From UBA5793 sp040255465 (GTDB taxonomy: Bacteria > Planctomycetota > Phycisphaerae > Phycisphaerales > UBA5793): a stretch of DNA of 64,000 bases. The notes beneath the pieces are model-generated. The model worked only from the letters and a program-made list of their open reading frames with translations, had not been told where the DNA came from and made no database searches. Location of the stretch: contig JBDZVA010000003.1 in assembly GCA_040255465.1 (NCBI GenBank), forward strand, positions 806,001-870,000, given 5' to 3'. Both the position numbers and the translations under genes were made by a program. Of the stretch, positions 1-9,668 are shown in pieces (position 1 is the first letter of the stretch; every line of letters starts with the position of its first letter).

Positions 1-744
1 CTTGGGTCCCATCATGTTGATCTGGAAAATGACCCAGCCGGCGAAAGGAATGACGATCGCAGCGCACGCAAGAAACGCCAGCAGCGCCGCGAAGAGATTG
101 CGCTTGGCCGCCTCGTGCGCATCGCGATGAGAGAGAACATCCGAGACATTCAGTGCCGCAGCAGTGTCGAAACCTCCGGAAAAACCGGATGGCGACGGAC
201 CAACCAGCGGCGTGTCGCGCGGCGTGGCCAGCGTCACGGGCATCGTCAGGATCGCATCGAGCAGCGCCTCACCCGAAACCCCGTGCTGCGCGCCGGCGGC
301 GATGATGCGATGCCGGGCCTTGCCGTTCCATCCGCCGGCGGACACCCACGCGGCCAGCAGATCGCGCAGAAACGCCGGCGGGTAGTTGGGCGCGCCCGAC
401 GTACTGCGCGCCGAGCCGTTTGATGAGGCCCTGGACCGCCCCGGCGCGGCAGCAAGGCGCTCCGGCGCCGTGCCGTGCCGTGCGCTCTGGTAATCAGCAA
501 TGAGTTCGCCGCGGGACGCAGGATCGAGCAGCAGCGCCGCAGCGGCGCGAATCTCGCGGCGGAGCACATCCGCAGCGGGATCGGCCGCGTGGGAATGCGT
601 GTCGATCCGCGCCAGCAGCGAATCCACCGCAGTGCGGACGTGATGCGGCTCGCAGCGCTCAGGCGTCAGCCCCAGCAGGGCAAAAGGCCCGATGCGGTCG
701 GACGTGGTCCCGAGGATCTCCAGGCGCATCGAGGCCAGCGTCAT
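1..744 (-). CDS. Partial membrane protein with a J-domain-like N-terminus
   Basis: An open frame of 248 codons starts with ATG at 744 and runs off the left edge with no stop. Its ATG overlaps the TGA of the upstream TPR gene (ATGA), so it is the last visible gene of the operon. Residues about 18-85 (GPFALLGLTPERCEP... then LLLDPASRGEL) resemble the degenerate DnaJ-like region often found in planctomycete proteins: a short form of the 'LLGL...AxxLLDPxxR' pattern. No HPD tripeptide is visible, so Hsp70 stimulation is unlikely. A low-complexity Ser/Ala linker follows. A hydrophobic helix (LFAALLAFLACAAIVIPFAG) near residues 217-236 marks a membrane segment. The rest lies outside the window. Function unknown. 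Confidence 0.75.
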   Translation of the reverse strand, partial: MTLASMRLEILGTTSDRIGPFALLGLTPERCEPHHVRTAVDSLLARIDTHSHAADPAADVLRREIRAAAALLLDPASRGELIADYQSARHGTAPERLAAAPGRSRASSNGSARSTSGAPNYPPAFLRDLLAAWVSAGGWNGKARHRIIAAGAQHGVSGEALLDAILTMPVTLATPRDTPLVGPSPSGFSGGFDTAAALNVSDVLSHRDAHEAAKRNLFAALLAFLACAAIVIPFAGWVIFQINMMGPK

Positions 745-3407
745 CCGTTGCCTCCCGATGATTTCATCTGTGCCTCAAGCGAGCGAATCCGATCCCCCCA
801 CGGCGCGGGGCCATAGTCGGGATGCAGGAGAATGTGCTGGGTCATGACGTCACGGGCCCGCGCGGGTTCAGAGCCGTTGAGCAGGCGCATGAAGTGGTAC
901 TTGGCCTCGAACCACTCCGGAGTGGTTTCGGGTGAGCCGGTCATCGCGGTGCGCCAGTACTGGAGTGCATTTTCGGTGTCCCCATGGCTTTCCGCGATGA
1001 TGGCTGAGCCGCGCAGGATGCGAAAATGTCTCGGCTCGGCCTCGAGCAGCCGTCCAAACCACGCCTCGGCGAGGGCGCGCAACTCCGCGTCCCCGCCGGA
1101 CGTCATCGAGTCGAGCGTGAGGGCGGCATCCGCAACGTTCAGCATGATCGCGGCGTTGGCCGGGTTCTCGGCCGAAGGCGGATCTCCGGCCCCTCGCAGC
1201 GCCCGCCGACCGTGCAGCACCACGCGGCGTAATGTCTGTTCCAGTCGTGTATCTTGTTTAAACGTCTGCCAGTCCTGCACCGCATAGACGTACAGCGCGC
1301 GACTGGCGGACTGCGCAAAAGCGCTGTCCGGATCAGATTTCCACAACTCCTCACACCACTGCGCCGCTTCTTCAAAACCACCCGAGAGAATCTGCGCCTG
1401 GAAGCGGCGGTAGTCGAGTTCGCCCGACACCTCGGCAAGGTTCATGAGGCCGGCGGCGCGGGCGGTCTCAAGCCGATCCAGAATCTGCCGCGCTTCAGTT
1501 ACGCGGGCCACGCCGCGCGTCAGCAGCACGTCGAGAACGCGCCGCGCGCGCGTCAGGTACTGCTCGCGCGCCGTCGCATCGGCGCCGCCAATGAAGGCGC
1601 GGCGCTCGTCGCCTTCGAGCAGCGGGATGGCCACTTCAAGATAGCGTTGCGCGGCCTGGATCCGCCGGTCGGATGGTGCATCCCGGAAGAGAAGATAGAG
1701 CATGCGCTCGGCTTCCGCACGCGAGGCGGCGTACGCATCGCTGCTGGGCGGAATGGCAAGGAGTTCTTCAACCGCATCAAGCGAGGGCTGAGCGTCCGCC
1801 GTGGCCTGGCGGAATCGGACGCGACCCGCGCGGCTGCTGGACGGGAACCTCGCCACAAAGCCCTTGAGCGCTCGATCGAGATTCGCCTGCGCCTTGGCGT
1901 CCGTGCCAGTGGAGGCAAGACGCTCGCGGCAGACGATGCTCATCCACATCGCCGACTCGGCCTCATCGCCGGTAAGTTGCCTGGACATCTCCTCAAAGAG
2001 CGTGGCGGCCTGGTCAAGACGACCCTGGAAGTACTGCGACCACGCCACCAGCACGCGCGCGTGCCGCGCCGCCTCGGGCCATTTGCTCGCATCGCGCCGC
2101 TCCGCCGTTGCTGTGAGCATCTTCTCCGCCTGCGCGTAGAGGGCGATGATCTTCGCATCCGTCGCGGGATCATCTTTCCCATGCGACTCTCGCGCCGCTT
2201 CGTAGGCCTTGATCGCCGGGACGTACGTCAGAATGAAGCTGTCGCCGCCAAGAGTGTCGAGCTGGAACACGTCGGCGATTTCGATCACCTGGTGGAGCTC
2301 GCCCATTTCCGCAAGCATGTTGACCGCCTCTTCGCCCAGCCGACGCGCCTGCGCATCGCCCGACGATTGCGACCGCTCCAGCGCCAGCACGGCAAACAGA
2401 CGGACGAGTGTGGTGCTCAGCACGCCCTCCTGCTTCCACTTGTTGATCGAAACCTCGATCTCGTCCCAGCGCCCCGCTGCAAAGAGCACCACGAGTCGGT
2501 AGCCGGGCAGGATCGCCTGCACGCGCGGCGACTCCGGATTGGCAGACTGAACAATGTCGAGCCATGCCAGACCCGTTTGCGCACGACCCGCCTGCGCCTG
2601 GCAAAGCGCGATGCCGATGGCAGCGCGAGCGGCGTGTTCGGCCGTCAGAATCGACTCGGGCACTTCTTCAGGCTGGGGCACGGAGCCGTCGAACTGCAGG
2701 ATGTAGCCGAACAGGCGAACTGCATCGTCGAGGCCGGATGTGCCGCCGCTCAACCAGGCCTGGTAGTACTTCGCCCATCCGCCGTAGTACGCGGCCTGCA
2801 TCGCGAAGGTGTCGAGTTGCTGCAGCTGCGCCTCGACGGCGTCCGATTCGATCGGCGCTCCGCCAAAATCGGTGGTTTCGAGCCTCCTGATACGATCGCG
2901 AAACGTCGCATAACTCTCCGTCATCGCCGTCCCGACTTCGCCCATGAGGCGCACGGCCGTGGCGCGCTCGGCCTCGGTTGCGCGGCGGAGCCGGTGCAGT
3001 TCGGCGAGTCGTTCAGCGCGGAGGTAACTCGCCTTGTGAATCGTCAGCCGCAGCGTCTCGGTGTTGGCCTTGGGCACGTGGTTGAGCATCTCGCGGCTGC
3101 GACGCTCCCACTCAGCGCGCTGCGCGTCGTCTCCGGTCTCATCGAGCATGCGGCCATAGAGAACGGCCAGTCGCTCGGCCAGCGGAATTCGCTCATCGCC
3201 GAGCGATTCCTGGAACCGCGTTTCGAGACGCGCGATGACCAGTTCGGTGAGATTGTGCTTCTCGAGGTAGGCGATGATCGGGTCGTCATCATCACGAGCG
3301 ATCGCCGCGCTCGGCAACGCCCCAAGCACCACCGCGCAGCAGACCGCAAAGCCCGCCAGGAGCAGCAGGCGGCATCGAGGAAGATGTCTACTTCGTTTCA
3401 GGGACAT
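741..3407 (-). CDS. Large exported TPR-type helical repeat protein
   Basis: 888 residues. An N-terminal signal peptide (basic start, then LLLLAGFAVCCAVVLGALPSA) is followed by almost entirely alpha-helical, Ala/Glu/Arg-rich sequence with degenerate TPR-like helix pairs, including 'ALCQAQAGRAQTGLAWLDIV' and a late 'ENALQYWRTAMTGSPETTPEW'. I see no catalytic motif. Its start overlaps the end of the upstream ExbD gene by 20 bp and its stop overlaps the next ATG, so it belongs to the channel operon. TPR partners (YbgF/CpoB type) are known next to Tol systems, and a periplasmic scaffold role is plausible, but that is inference from context. Confidence 0.85.
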   Translation of the reverse strand: MSLKRSRHLPRCRLLLLAGFAVCCAVVLGALPSAAIARDDDDPIIAYLEKHNLTELVIARLETRFQESLGDERIPLAERLAVLYGRMLDETGDDAQRAEWERRSREMLNHVPKANTETLRLTIHKASYLRAERLAELHRLRRATEAERATAVRLMGEVGTAMTESYATFRDRIRRLETTDFGGAPIESDAVEAQLQQLDTFAMQAAYYGGWAKYYQAWLSGGTSGLDDAVRLFGYILQFDGSVPQPEEVPESILTAEHAARAAIGIALCQAQAGRAQTGLAWLDIVQSANPESPRVQAILPGYRLVVLFAAGRWDEIEVSINKWKQEGVLSTTLVRLFAVLALERSQSSGDAQARRLGEEAVNMLAEMGELHQVIEIADVFQLDTLGGDSFILTYVPAIKAYEAARESHGKDDPATDAKIIALYAQAEKMLTATAERRDASKWPEAARHARVLVAWSQYFQGRLDQAATLFEEMSRQLTGDEAESAMWMSIVCRERLASTGTDAKAQANLDRALKGFVARFPSSSRAGRVRFRQATADAQPSLDAVEELLAIPPSSDAYAASRAEAERMLYLLFRDAPSDRRIQAAQRYLEVAIPLLEGDERRAFIGGADATAREQYLTRARRVLDVLLTRGVARVTEARQILDRLETARAAGLMNLAEVSGELDYRRFQAQILSGGFEEAAQWCEELWKSDPDSAFAQSASRALYVYAVQDWQTFKQDTRLEQTLRRVVLHGRRALRGAGDPPSAENPANAAIMLNVADAALTLDSMTSGGDAELRALAEAWFGRLLEAEPRHFRILRGSAIIAESHGDTENALQYWRTAMTGSPETTPEWFEAKYHFMRLLNGSEPARARDVMTQHILLHPDYGPAPWGDRIRSLEAQMKSSGGNG

Positions 3408-3810
3408 ACGTCACCTTCTCGAAACCCGCATCGCGGCAGCACTGGATCGCCCCCACCGCAAAACCGATGGGCACCGCATCCTGAACACGAACGAAAACGC
3501 CCAGTTCGTGCGGAAGATCCTTGAGCAGCGCCAGCAGTTCACTGCGCTGCTTGATCACGCGTGAGCCAATCCGATACCCCGGCTGGCCGTCAACCAATTC
3601 AACGGAAACCACCTGCGGGCTGAAATCGGTGCTGCGACTGGCGCTGTTGACAGACTGGGTCTGGATGTTGGGCGTCAGTTGCGATTCGCTGGGCGTAATG
3701 ATCGATGAGAACAGAAAGAAAATGAGCAGCAGAAACACGACGTCAATCATGCTCGCCAGATTGAGCTGCACACGGTTGCGGCCGTCGGGTTTCGTCGGTT
3801 GGAACTTCAT
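3388..3810 (-). CDS. ExbD/TolR-family biopolymer transport protein (second copy)
   Basis: 140 residues with the ExbD/TolR plan: short cytoplasmic N-terminus, one transmembrane helix (about residues 18-40) and a periplasmic domain. The proton-path aspartate is D23 in 'NLASMIDVVFLLLIFF'. I chose the ATG at 3810 because it overlaps the TGA of the preceding exbD by one base (TGATG); the longer frame only reads into that gene. The periplasmic part is more diverged than in the first copy and has a Ser/Thr-rich stretch after the helix. Two different ExbD-type subunits in one operon could form a mixed dimer inside the ExbB pentamer. Family assignment is secure; the transported or energised partner is not known. 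Confidence 0.9.
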   Translation of the reverse strand: MKFQPTKPDGRNRVQLNLASMIDVVFLLLIFFLFSSIITPSESQLTPNIQTQSVNSASRSTDFSPQVVSVELVDGQPGYRIGSRVIKQRSELLALLKDLPHELGVFVRVQDAVPIGFAVGAIQCCRDAGFEKVTYVPETK

Positions 3811-4243
3811 CAGCGCGCAGGCTCGGTGGCCAGTCTCCAGCGCCACACCCCGCGCTCACGGAGAAAGGCGCCCAGGTCGTTGATCCACTGACTCGGTCCG
3901 CGCTGGTCGGCGCGGATGACAACTTCAAACTCTCCGATGCTGCCCCCGTCGGATTTGAGCCGGGCGATCTCCCGATCTATCAGGTTCTTCACCGCGGCCT
4001 GGTCCATCTGCTGTTCGCCGACAATGTAGCGGTTTGTCCCCTGCGCCAGAATGTTGATGACCAGCGGCGGGACCACAGCGCGCACGTCCTTCTCGCCCTC
4101 TTCCTTGGGCAGCTCGAGTTCCGCGCGAGCCCGCTCGACGAACTGGGCCGTCGTCATGAAGAAGATGATCAGCAGGAAGATGACGTCGATCATCGCCGTC
4201 AGGTCGAGATCAGGCAGGTGGACGCGCTGTTTCGCGGTGAATC

Positions 4244-4247
<4 letters not shown>
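3810..4247 (-). CDS. ExbD/TolR-family biopolymer transport protein (first copy)
   Basis: 145 residues starting at a GTG that overlaps the TGA of the upstream ExbB-like gene (GTGA). Upstream codons in this frame only shadow that gene's Pro/Ala tail, so the GTG is the sensible start. The classic signature 'LDLTAMIDVIFLLIIFF' places the proton-path aspartate at D21 in the single transmembrane helix. The periplasmic domain follows ('PLVINILAQGTNRYIVGEQ', 'VVIRADQRGPSQWINDL'), matching the ExbD beta-alpha fold. It should pair with the ExbB-like channel to use the proton-motive force at the inner membrane. Confidence 0.93.
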
Positions 4248-5064
<817 letters not shown>

Positions 5065-5068
<4 letters not shown>

Positions 5069-6225
5069 TGCTTTTTCTCCGTGGCGGCGATGCGGGGCGC
5101 TGCTGCCGCGTCATTGAGGGGATGCGTCGGATAATCGAGTCGAAGTTCGCTTCGCAGCGATGCCGCAGGCTCAGGGCGGCCCATGCTGTCAAGTGTGCGG
5201 GCGGCGGCATCGATCGCGAAGCCTGCGAGATACGAATGCTCTTCCCGGTATTTGGCCGGCAGCGTCAGCAGGTCGACGAGCCCTTCGCGCTGCGTGCCAA
5301 GATCGGGAACCGCCACGCGCACCAGCCCCCGCACATACCACGCCCACGGCGAGAGAAGACCTTCCTCCCGATACAAACGAGAGAAAGTCCGATCGATGTC
5401 AATGGGAAACGGCTTGATCTTTTCGATCGCGGCCACCATGGCTGTGATGATCAGCGTTGCAGGATTCCGCTGCCAGGAATCGTCGGCGTGATAGAACAAC
5501 GCGGGATCCTGCACGCGCAGTCCCAGCGCGAGTTGCGCGGCGCGGCCGTAGAGCGCGGCGATACGCTCCGTCGTCGGAGAATCCGGCACATAGTGACCCA
5601 GGTCGGCCAGCAGCTGCTCGACGCCCACGGTTCGCGTCCAGATCGGCGGCAGTTGCGGGCACACGCCGCTCTGCGGATCGACAATCGGCTGCATGCCAAG
5701 ATACGCCGTGCGCTTCAGGCCACTGTCGAGCAGCCGGTGCATCTCCAGCCACGGGATCACCGCCGCCGCCCGCGCCCCGCGCGCCAGACGACAGCGCAGC
5801 AACCCTTCGGCGACGATCAACGCCGTCGGATCCGTGCGGTTCATCATCTCGGCGAACATCGGGTCGAGAATCGGTTCGGCCGCCGCATAATCCTGCCGCT
5901 CCACCCGCGATCGAGCGCGCCACAGCTGCTGGCTGAAATCCTGCATCGTACTGAACGTCTCTGCAAAACCCTCGCGATCCGTCTCGAGGTAGCGCACGCG
6001 ATCCCAAGTGACGAGCACATCAGTGTTCTCGTTGCCCCGCGACACGCGGAACCGCACTCCGGCATCATCCACTTCCAGCGCCCGACCCTCAAGCGGCGAC
6101 GAGGTGCCGCGCTCGAACAGACGATCGGCACGGGCGGCCGGTGCGACAATCAACATGAGAAACAGCCCAGGCAAGGCGCAGCACAGCCGGAAATCGCAAT
6201 AGGAGCGAAAGCGCCTCAGCCTCAC
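5065..6225 (-). CDS. Exported protein of unknown function in the ExbB/ExbD operon
   Basis: 386 residues from a GTG overlapping the TGA of the vWA gene. The N-terminus has a basic start and a hydrophobic run (CALPGLFLMLIVAPAARA) typical of a signal peptide. Residues about 40-90 contain a small beta-rich region, 'GRALEVDDAGVRFRVSRGNE' followed by 'TDVLVTWDRVRYLETD', which resembles an SH3-like or Hfq-like fold seen in planctomycete exported proteins. The rest is helical and TPR-like. No enzyme motif is apparent. Overlapping gene ends with both neighbours suggest a stable part of the same envelope complex. Confidence 0.8.
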
Positions 6226-7223
6226 GGTTGCCCCCCGCCACCGCCGCCGGGAACTCCGTTGTCAGGCACGTAGCGATACTCACCGCCCGACTCCTTGGCG
6301 ATGCGGCGCATGATCTCCTCGCCGCCGCGCGCACCGAACACGATGGTGTTGATCTTCGTCCGGCGACCGCGCGTATTGAGCGCTCGGATGAACGAAGGCA
6401 AGACGTCCGTCTGCTGACCGTCCGTCATGAAGTAGATGACATCGGGACGAGGCTTGAGCTTGAATGCTTCTTCGAACGCCGGCGCCGGCTCCGTTCCGCC
6501 GGCTGAGACGAGGCGGTTGATCCACGCGCGCACCTTGAACTTCGCCGCATCATCGGCTTTGTACCAGCGATACTGGTCGTTCATGGCAAAGGCGTTGTCG
6601 CTGTAGGCGATGATCAGAAACGACGCGTGCTCCGGAAGAATGCTAATGGACTCGACAAGATTGCGGCGCAGCGTGCCGATGCGATCGGCCTCGGCCATGG
6701 AGCCGGACACGTCCACGATGTAAACGAACCGCGTGCCGCGCGCCTCGATCCCGAAGAAACTTGTTCCCGCGCCGCCCCCGCCCAGCATTTGGCCCGGGCT
6801 GAACTCCTCGCCCGCGCCGCCGAGCGTGTCGATGGCGCCGGGATCAGCAAGATCCACCGCCACGCTGGCCGGATCAGCCTTGAAGAGATCAGCAGGCGAC
6901 TCTGCCGCAACCGTCAAACTCGGATCCATCGGAGTCGGAATGGTGTCCGACGTCTGCTCATCAAGTTTGGTCAATTCCTCGTCCGCCAGGGTCGCAAACT
7001 CGATCTGCACGTCACTCCCGTCGCCCCGCACCGGCGGGTTGATCACCAGGATCGCCGCGATCAGCAGAAACAGGGCGTGGAGGAACACGGACACCGCTGG
7101 ACCAATCACCTTCTCCGGCTTGCGATACTGCGAAGTGTGACGCGATTCCTCAGCCACCACTTCGTAGACCGAAGGCTCTTCAGGTTTGGGTTCGTTCAGG
7201 TTGGTGGTCGGCTGGTGGTTCAT
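6222..7223 (-). CDS. vWA-domain protein with a TonB/TolA-like N-terminal anchor
   Basis: 333 residues. The cytoplasmic N-terminus (1-40) is followed by one transmembrane helix (about 42-61). Within it S45 and H49 form an S-x3-H pattern as in the TonB and TolA anchor, the part that contacts ExbB/ExbD or TolQ/TolR. A Gly/Pro/Asp-rich linker leads to a von Willebrand factor A domain (about 165-325). Its metal-ion site looks complete: D171-x-S173-x-S175, T244 in 'SAGGTEP', and D268 in 'YFMTDGQQTD'. A Gly-rich tail follows. It is the first gene of the operon that continues with the ExbB/ExbD genes. The family is clear; the role as mechanical partner of the channel, with a vWA module in place of the TonB C-terminal domain, is my inference. 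Confidence 0.88.
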   Translation of the reverse strand: MNHQPTTNLNEPKPEEPSVYEVVAEESRHTSQYRKPEKVIGPAVSVFLHALFLLIAAILVINPPVRGDGSDVQIEFATLADEELTKLDEQTSDTIPTPMDPSLTVAAESPADLFKADPASVAVDLADPGAIDTLGGAGEEFSPGQMLGGGGAGTSFFGIEARGTRFVYIVDVSGSMAEADRIGTLRRNLVESISILPEHASFLIIAYSDNAFAMNDQYRWYKADDAAKFKVRAWINRLVSAGGTEPAPAFEEAFKLKPRPDVIYFMTDGQQTDVLPSFIRALNTRGRRTKINTIVFGARGGEEIMRRIAKESGGEYRYVPDNGVPGGGGGGQP

Positions 7224-7440
7224 GCCTGATCCTGCCGGCGGTTTGGGTTGCGGGGGTCCCGTGCGTCAATCCTTCGAGCCGTTCCCGTTAACGCGGTGTC
7301 GAGCCGGGCCGTGCGGTCCCGGCAGCATCCTGGCCGCATCGGTCTGTTCGGCTGCAACCCCCTGGCGGTTGCGACCGAGAAAAACAGTCGTGCGATTCGT
7401 CCTATCGGATGCGCGGTCCGGTCCTGGCAATCACGAAACG

Positions 7441-7446
7441 ATTATA
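7441..7446 (-). promoter_or_regulatory. Perfect -10 element for the vWA/ExbB/ExbD operon
   Basis: On the minus strand these six bases read TATAAT, a perfect sigma-70-type -10 box. It would give a leader of about 210 nt before the ATG at 7223. No good -35 box sits at the ideal distance (candidates read CGATTG or TTGCGA at 14-17 bp), so the start point is uncertain. The rest of the 316-bp divergent gap contains a small GCAACC/GGTTGC hairpin and nothing else I can name. Confidence 0.4.
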
Positions 7447-7483
7447 GGACAGGCATATCCTCGCAATCGGGGCTCTGGCGTAC

Positions 7484-7512
7484 TTGACCACCCCCCCGCC
7501 TGCGACTCCAAT
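7484..7512 (+). promoter_or_regulatory. Candidate promoter of pyrH
   Basis: TTGACC at 7484-7489 and TCCAAT at 7507-7512 are separated by 17 bp, a fair sigma-70-type match lying 28 bp before the pyrH start. The -35 box is strong and the -10 box weak. Confidence 0.35.
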
Positions 7513-7539
7513 GCTCTTCACCTCTGAACAGGAATCCTC

Positions 7540-8274
7540 ATGCCCGAGTCGTGCCGCTATCGGAAAGTTCTGCTGAAAGTCTCCGGCGAGAGCCTCGCCC
7601 AGACCGGGTCGCTGGGAATCGACCCGGAGGCCCTCAATCTGCTGGCCCACGAGATCATCGCCGCCGTTGAGACCGGCACCGCGCTGGCCGTGGTCGTCGG
7701 CGGGGGCAATATCGTCCGCGGAGCCGCCCTGGCCAAGGCGGGGCTCATCGCCCAGGCCAGCGCCGACTACATGGGAATGCTCGGCACCATCATCAACGGC
7801 ATCGCACTCAAAGAGACACTCGACACGCTCGGCCAGCCCGCGCGGCTCCTTTCGGCCCTCAACATCACCTCCGTCGCCGAGCCCTTTATCCGCGGCCGCG
7901 CTCTGCGGCACATGGAAAAAGGCCGCGTCATCATCCTCGGCGGCGGAACGGGCAACCCCTTCTGCACCACCGACACCGCCGCAGCCCTGCGCGCCACCGA
8001 ACTCAGCTGCGACATCATCCTCAAAGCCACCAAGGTCGATGGCGTTTACTCCTCAGACCCCAAGAACGACCCCAAGGCCAAGCGCTACGAGAAGCTGACC
8101 TTCGAAGAGGCGATCAAGGCCCAACTGAAGATCATGGACCTCACCGCGCTGTCGATGTGCATGGAACAGCATCTGCCAATCGTCGTGTTCGACTTCAAGG
8201 TGCGCGGCAACATCAAGGCCGCCGTCGAGGGCCGGGCCATTGGCACGATGATCACCTGCGCAAAGGAATCCTGA
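7540..8274 (+). CDS. pyrH: UMP kinase (uridylate kinase)
   Basis: 244 residues, normal length for bacterial PyrH. It phosphorylates UMP to UDP with ATP in pyrimidine nucleotide synthesis, as a cytoplasmic homohexamer of the amino-acid-kinase fold. Visible signatures are the N-terminal 'VLLKVSGESL', the Gly-rich 'VVVGGGNIVRG', 'YMGMLGTIINGIAL', the UMP-site region 'ILGGGTGNPFCTTDTAAALRA', and 'KATKVDGVYSSDPKNDP'. An AGGAA ribosome-binding site precedes the ATG. It stands divergently from the vWA operon and is followed by uppP after 203 bp that include a strong hairpin. Confidence 0.97.
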   Translation: MPESCRYRKVLLKVSGESLAQTGSLGIDPEALNLLAHEIIAAVETGTALAVVVGGGNIVRGAALAKAGLIAQASADYMGMLGTIINGIALKETLDTLGQPARLLSALNITSVAEPFIRGRALRHMEKGRVIILGGGTGNPFCTTDTAAALRATELSCDIILKATKVDGVYSSDPKNDPKAKRYEKLTFEEAIKAQLKIMDLTALSMCMEQHLPIVVFDFKVRGNIKAAVEGRAIGTMITCAKES

Positions 8275-8388
8275 CCGCAGCCAGGAGACGTCCACTCGGC
8301 ACCGCCGGCCACGCAATCGCAAGCCGATCGAACGAACCGGCCGATAGAATTGGTTGCGTGCATTTTTCTTGACGCTTTGATTCCCGAT

Positions 8389-8407
8389 CCCCCGGCTGAT
8401 CCGGGGG
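8389..8407 (+). terminator. GC-rich hairpin between pyrH and uppP
   Basis: CCCCCGG-ctgat-CCGGGGG forms a perfect 7-bp stem with a 5-nt loop. It lacks an immediate U-tract (TTTT comes only about 12 nt later), so it may be a weak terminator or a copy of a dispersed palindrome. A closely similar CCCCCGGC/GCCGGGGG hairpin lies at 17825-17843. Confidence 0.45.
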
Positions 8408-8477
8408 CTGATGGATTCGCTTTTCCCTTCCTGCCCAGTGCCCGGTGCCTGGTGCCTAGCCCCTCCCCAGGTGTCCC

Positions 8478-9368
8478 ATGACTCCACTCCAGGCGGCGAT
8501 CCTCGGTCTTGTCGAAGGCATCACGGAATACCTGCCCATCTCTTCGACGGGACATTTGATTCTCACCTCGTGGTTGCTCGGCCTCGATTCGCCAGAGGTC
8601 AAAGAAAGCGTTGACGTCTTCAACATCGTCATCCAGGGCGGCGCGATTCTTGCCGTGCTCGGCCTCTACTGGCCGCGCGTGCTGCAGATGCTCAAGGGAC
8701 TGATCGGACAGAACGCAGCAGGTTTGAAACTGGCGATCAACATCATCGTCGCGTTTCTCCCCGCGGCAGTGCTTGGCGTGAAACTCGACGACATCATCGA
8801 CAAGTACCTCTTCTCGCCAGTCCCCGTCGTCGCAGCATTGGCGCTGGGCGGCGTGTGGATGATCGGAATTGACATCTGGTACAAGCGCCGTCATTCCCGC
8901 GCAGGCGGGAATCCAGTAACGGCCTGTCCAACAGACGAATTGGAGACGCCAGGTGCGCCTGGCACGATCGAGAGCCTGACCATCATGCAGGCGCTCGCCA
9001 TCGGTTTGTTCCAGTGCGTCGCCATGTGGCCGGGCACAAGTCGATCCATGATGACGATCGCCGGCGGTATGATGCTCGGCCTCAAACCCAAACACGCCGC
9101 CGAGTTCAGCTTTCTCCTCGGCCTGCCCACGCTCGGCGGCGCCTGCTGCTACAAGGCCCTCAAGAACCACGAGCAACTCGCCACACTCGGCGTCACCCCC
9201 ATGGTCATCGGCATCCTCGTCGCCACGATCTCTGCGGCGCTTGCCGTCAAGTGGCTCGTCGCGTTCCTCAACAAACACGGCCTGACCGCCTTCGGCATCT
9301 ACCGCCTCATCCTCGCTGCTGTCTTCGGCGGCCTCGTCTTCAGCGGCGTGGTGACGCTGACGAACTGA
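8478..9368 (+). CDS. uppP: Undecaprenyl-diphosphate phosphatase (UppP/BacA) with a repeat-derived insertion
   Basis: 296 residues of a polytopic membrane protein that recycles undecaprenyl pyrophosphate for cell-wall and glycan synthesis. Both family signatures are intact: 'GLVEGITEYLPISSTGHL' near the N-terminus and 'PGTSRSMMTIAGGMMLGL' from about residue 185. The protein is some 25-30 residues longer than usual. The excess sits at about residues 136-170, in a loop between membrane helices, where 'RRHSRAGGNPV' is the recognisable translation of a dispersed palindromic repeat. The catalytic motifs are untouched and the frame is kept, so the enzyme is probably active. Confidence 0.95.
   Translation: MTPLQAAILGLVEGITEYLPISSTGHLILTSWLLGLDSPEVKESVDVFNIVIQGGAILAVLGLYWPRVLQMLKGLIGQNAAGLKLAINIIVAFLPAAVLGVKLDDIIDKYLFSPVPVVAALALGGVWMIGIDIWYKRRHSRAGGNPVTACPTDELETPGAPGTIESLTIMQALAIGLFQCVAMWPGTSRSMMTIAGGMMLGLKPKHAAEFSFLLGLPTLGGACCYKALKNHEQLATLGVTPMVIGILVATISAALAVKWLVAFLNKHGLTAFGIYRLILAAVFGGLVFSGVVTLTN
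8893..8912 (+). repeat. ATTCCCGC dispersed palindromic repeat inside uppP
   Basis: ATTCCCGC (8893-8900) and GCGGGAAT (8905-8912) make a perfect 8-bp stem with a GCAG loop. This core is a widespread bacterial repeat whose translations (RHSRAGGNP on this strand, WIPACAGMT on the other) turn up in many annotated proteins. A second hairpin, GCCAGG-tgcg-CCTGGC, follows at 8948-8963 in the same inserted segment. Confidence 0.85.
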
Positions 9369-9415
9369 CCGCGAGCGATTCACCGCATCGCTCGTGATGC
9401 CCGAGTCTGGCTTTC

Positions 9416-9489
9416 GCCCCGAAGGGGCCCGCGAATGTAGTCACGGGTGCAGCAAAGCGCGGGCGCAGCCCCGCAAGCGCAACCCGTGG
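9416..9489 (+). repeat. Palindromic repeat, copy 1 (left of transposase)
   Basis: The unit begins with the mini-palindrome GCCCC-gaag-GGGC, continues GCGAATGTAGTCACGGGT and ends AACCCGTGG. CACGGGT and ACCCGTG thus form the arms of a larger hairpin around a CGGGC/GCCCCG stem. Copy 2 follows within 30 bp in the same orientation. Confidence 0.85.
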
Positions 9490-9514
9490 AAGCGATGCGC
9501 CTCTCACTCTCCCC

Positions 9515-9588
9515 GACCCGAAGGGGCCTGCGAATGTAGTCACGGGTGCAGCAAAGCGCGGGCGAAGCCCCGCAAGCGCAACCCGTGG
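9515..9588 (+). repeat. Palindromic repeat, copy 2 (left of transposase)
   Basis: Nearly identical to the copy at 9416-9489 over its whole length, with a few substitutions (for example CCTGCG for CCCGCG). Same orientation. Confidence 0.85.
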
Positions 9589-9610
9589 AGAGCGACGCAC
9601 AACTCCCCCT

Positions 9611-9638
9611 CCCCGCCCCGAAGGGGCCCGCGAAGGGA
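9611..9638 (+). repeat. Truncated palindromic repeat, copy 3
   Basis: Only the head of the unit is present (GCCCCGAAGGGGCCCGCGAA), and it then diverges into the transposase leader. This may be the left boundary of the element. Confidence 0.65.
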
Positions 9639-9668
9639 ACATACTCTCAAAAACGTCAACAATCCCAC

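Noticed and set aside
1254..3524. Plus-strand frame of 756 codons
   Set aside because: It lies antisense to the exported TPR gene and is an Arg/His-rich shadow caused by high GC; the minus strand has a signal peptide and operon context.
8085..9383. Minus-strand frame of 432 codons over pyrH and uppP
   Set aside because: Both plus-strand genes are unmistakable; this frame is Asp/Glu/His-rich shadow sequence.
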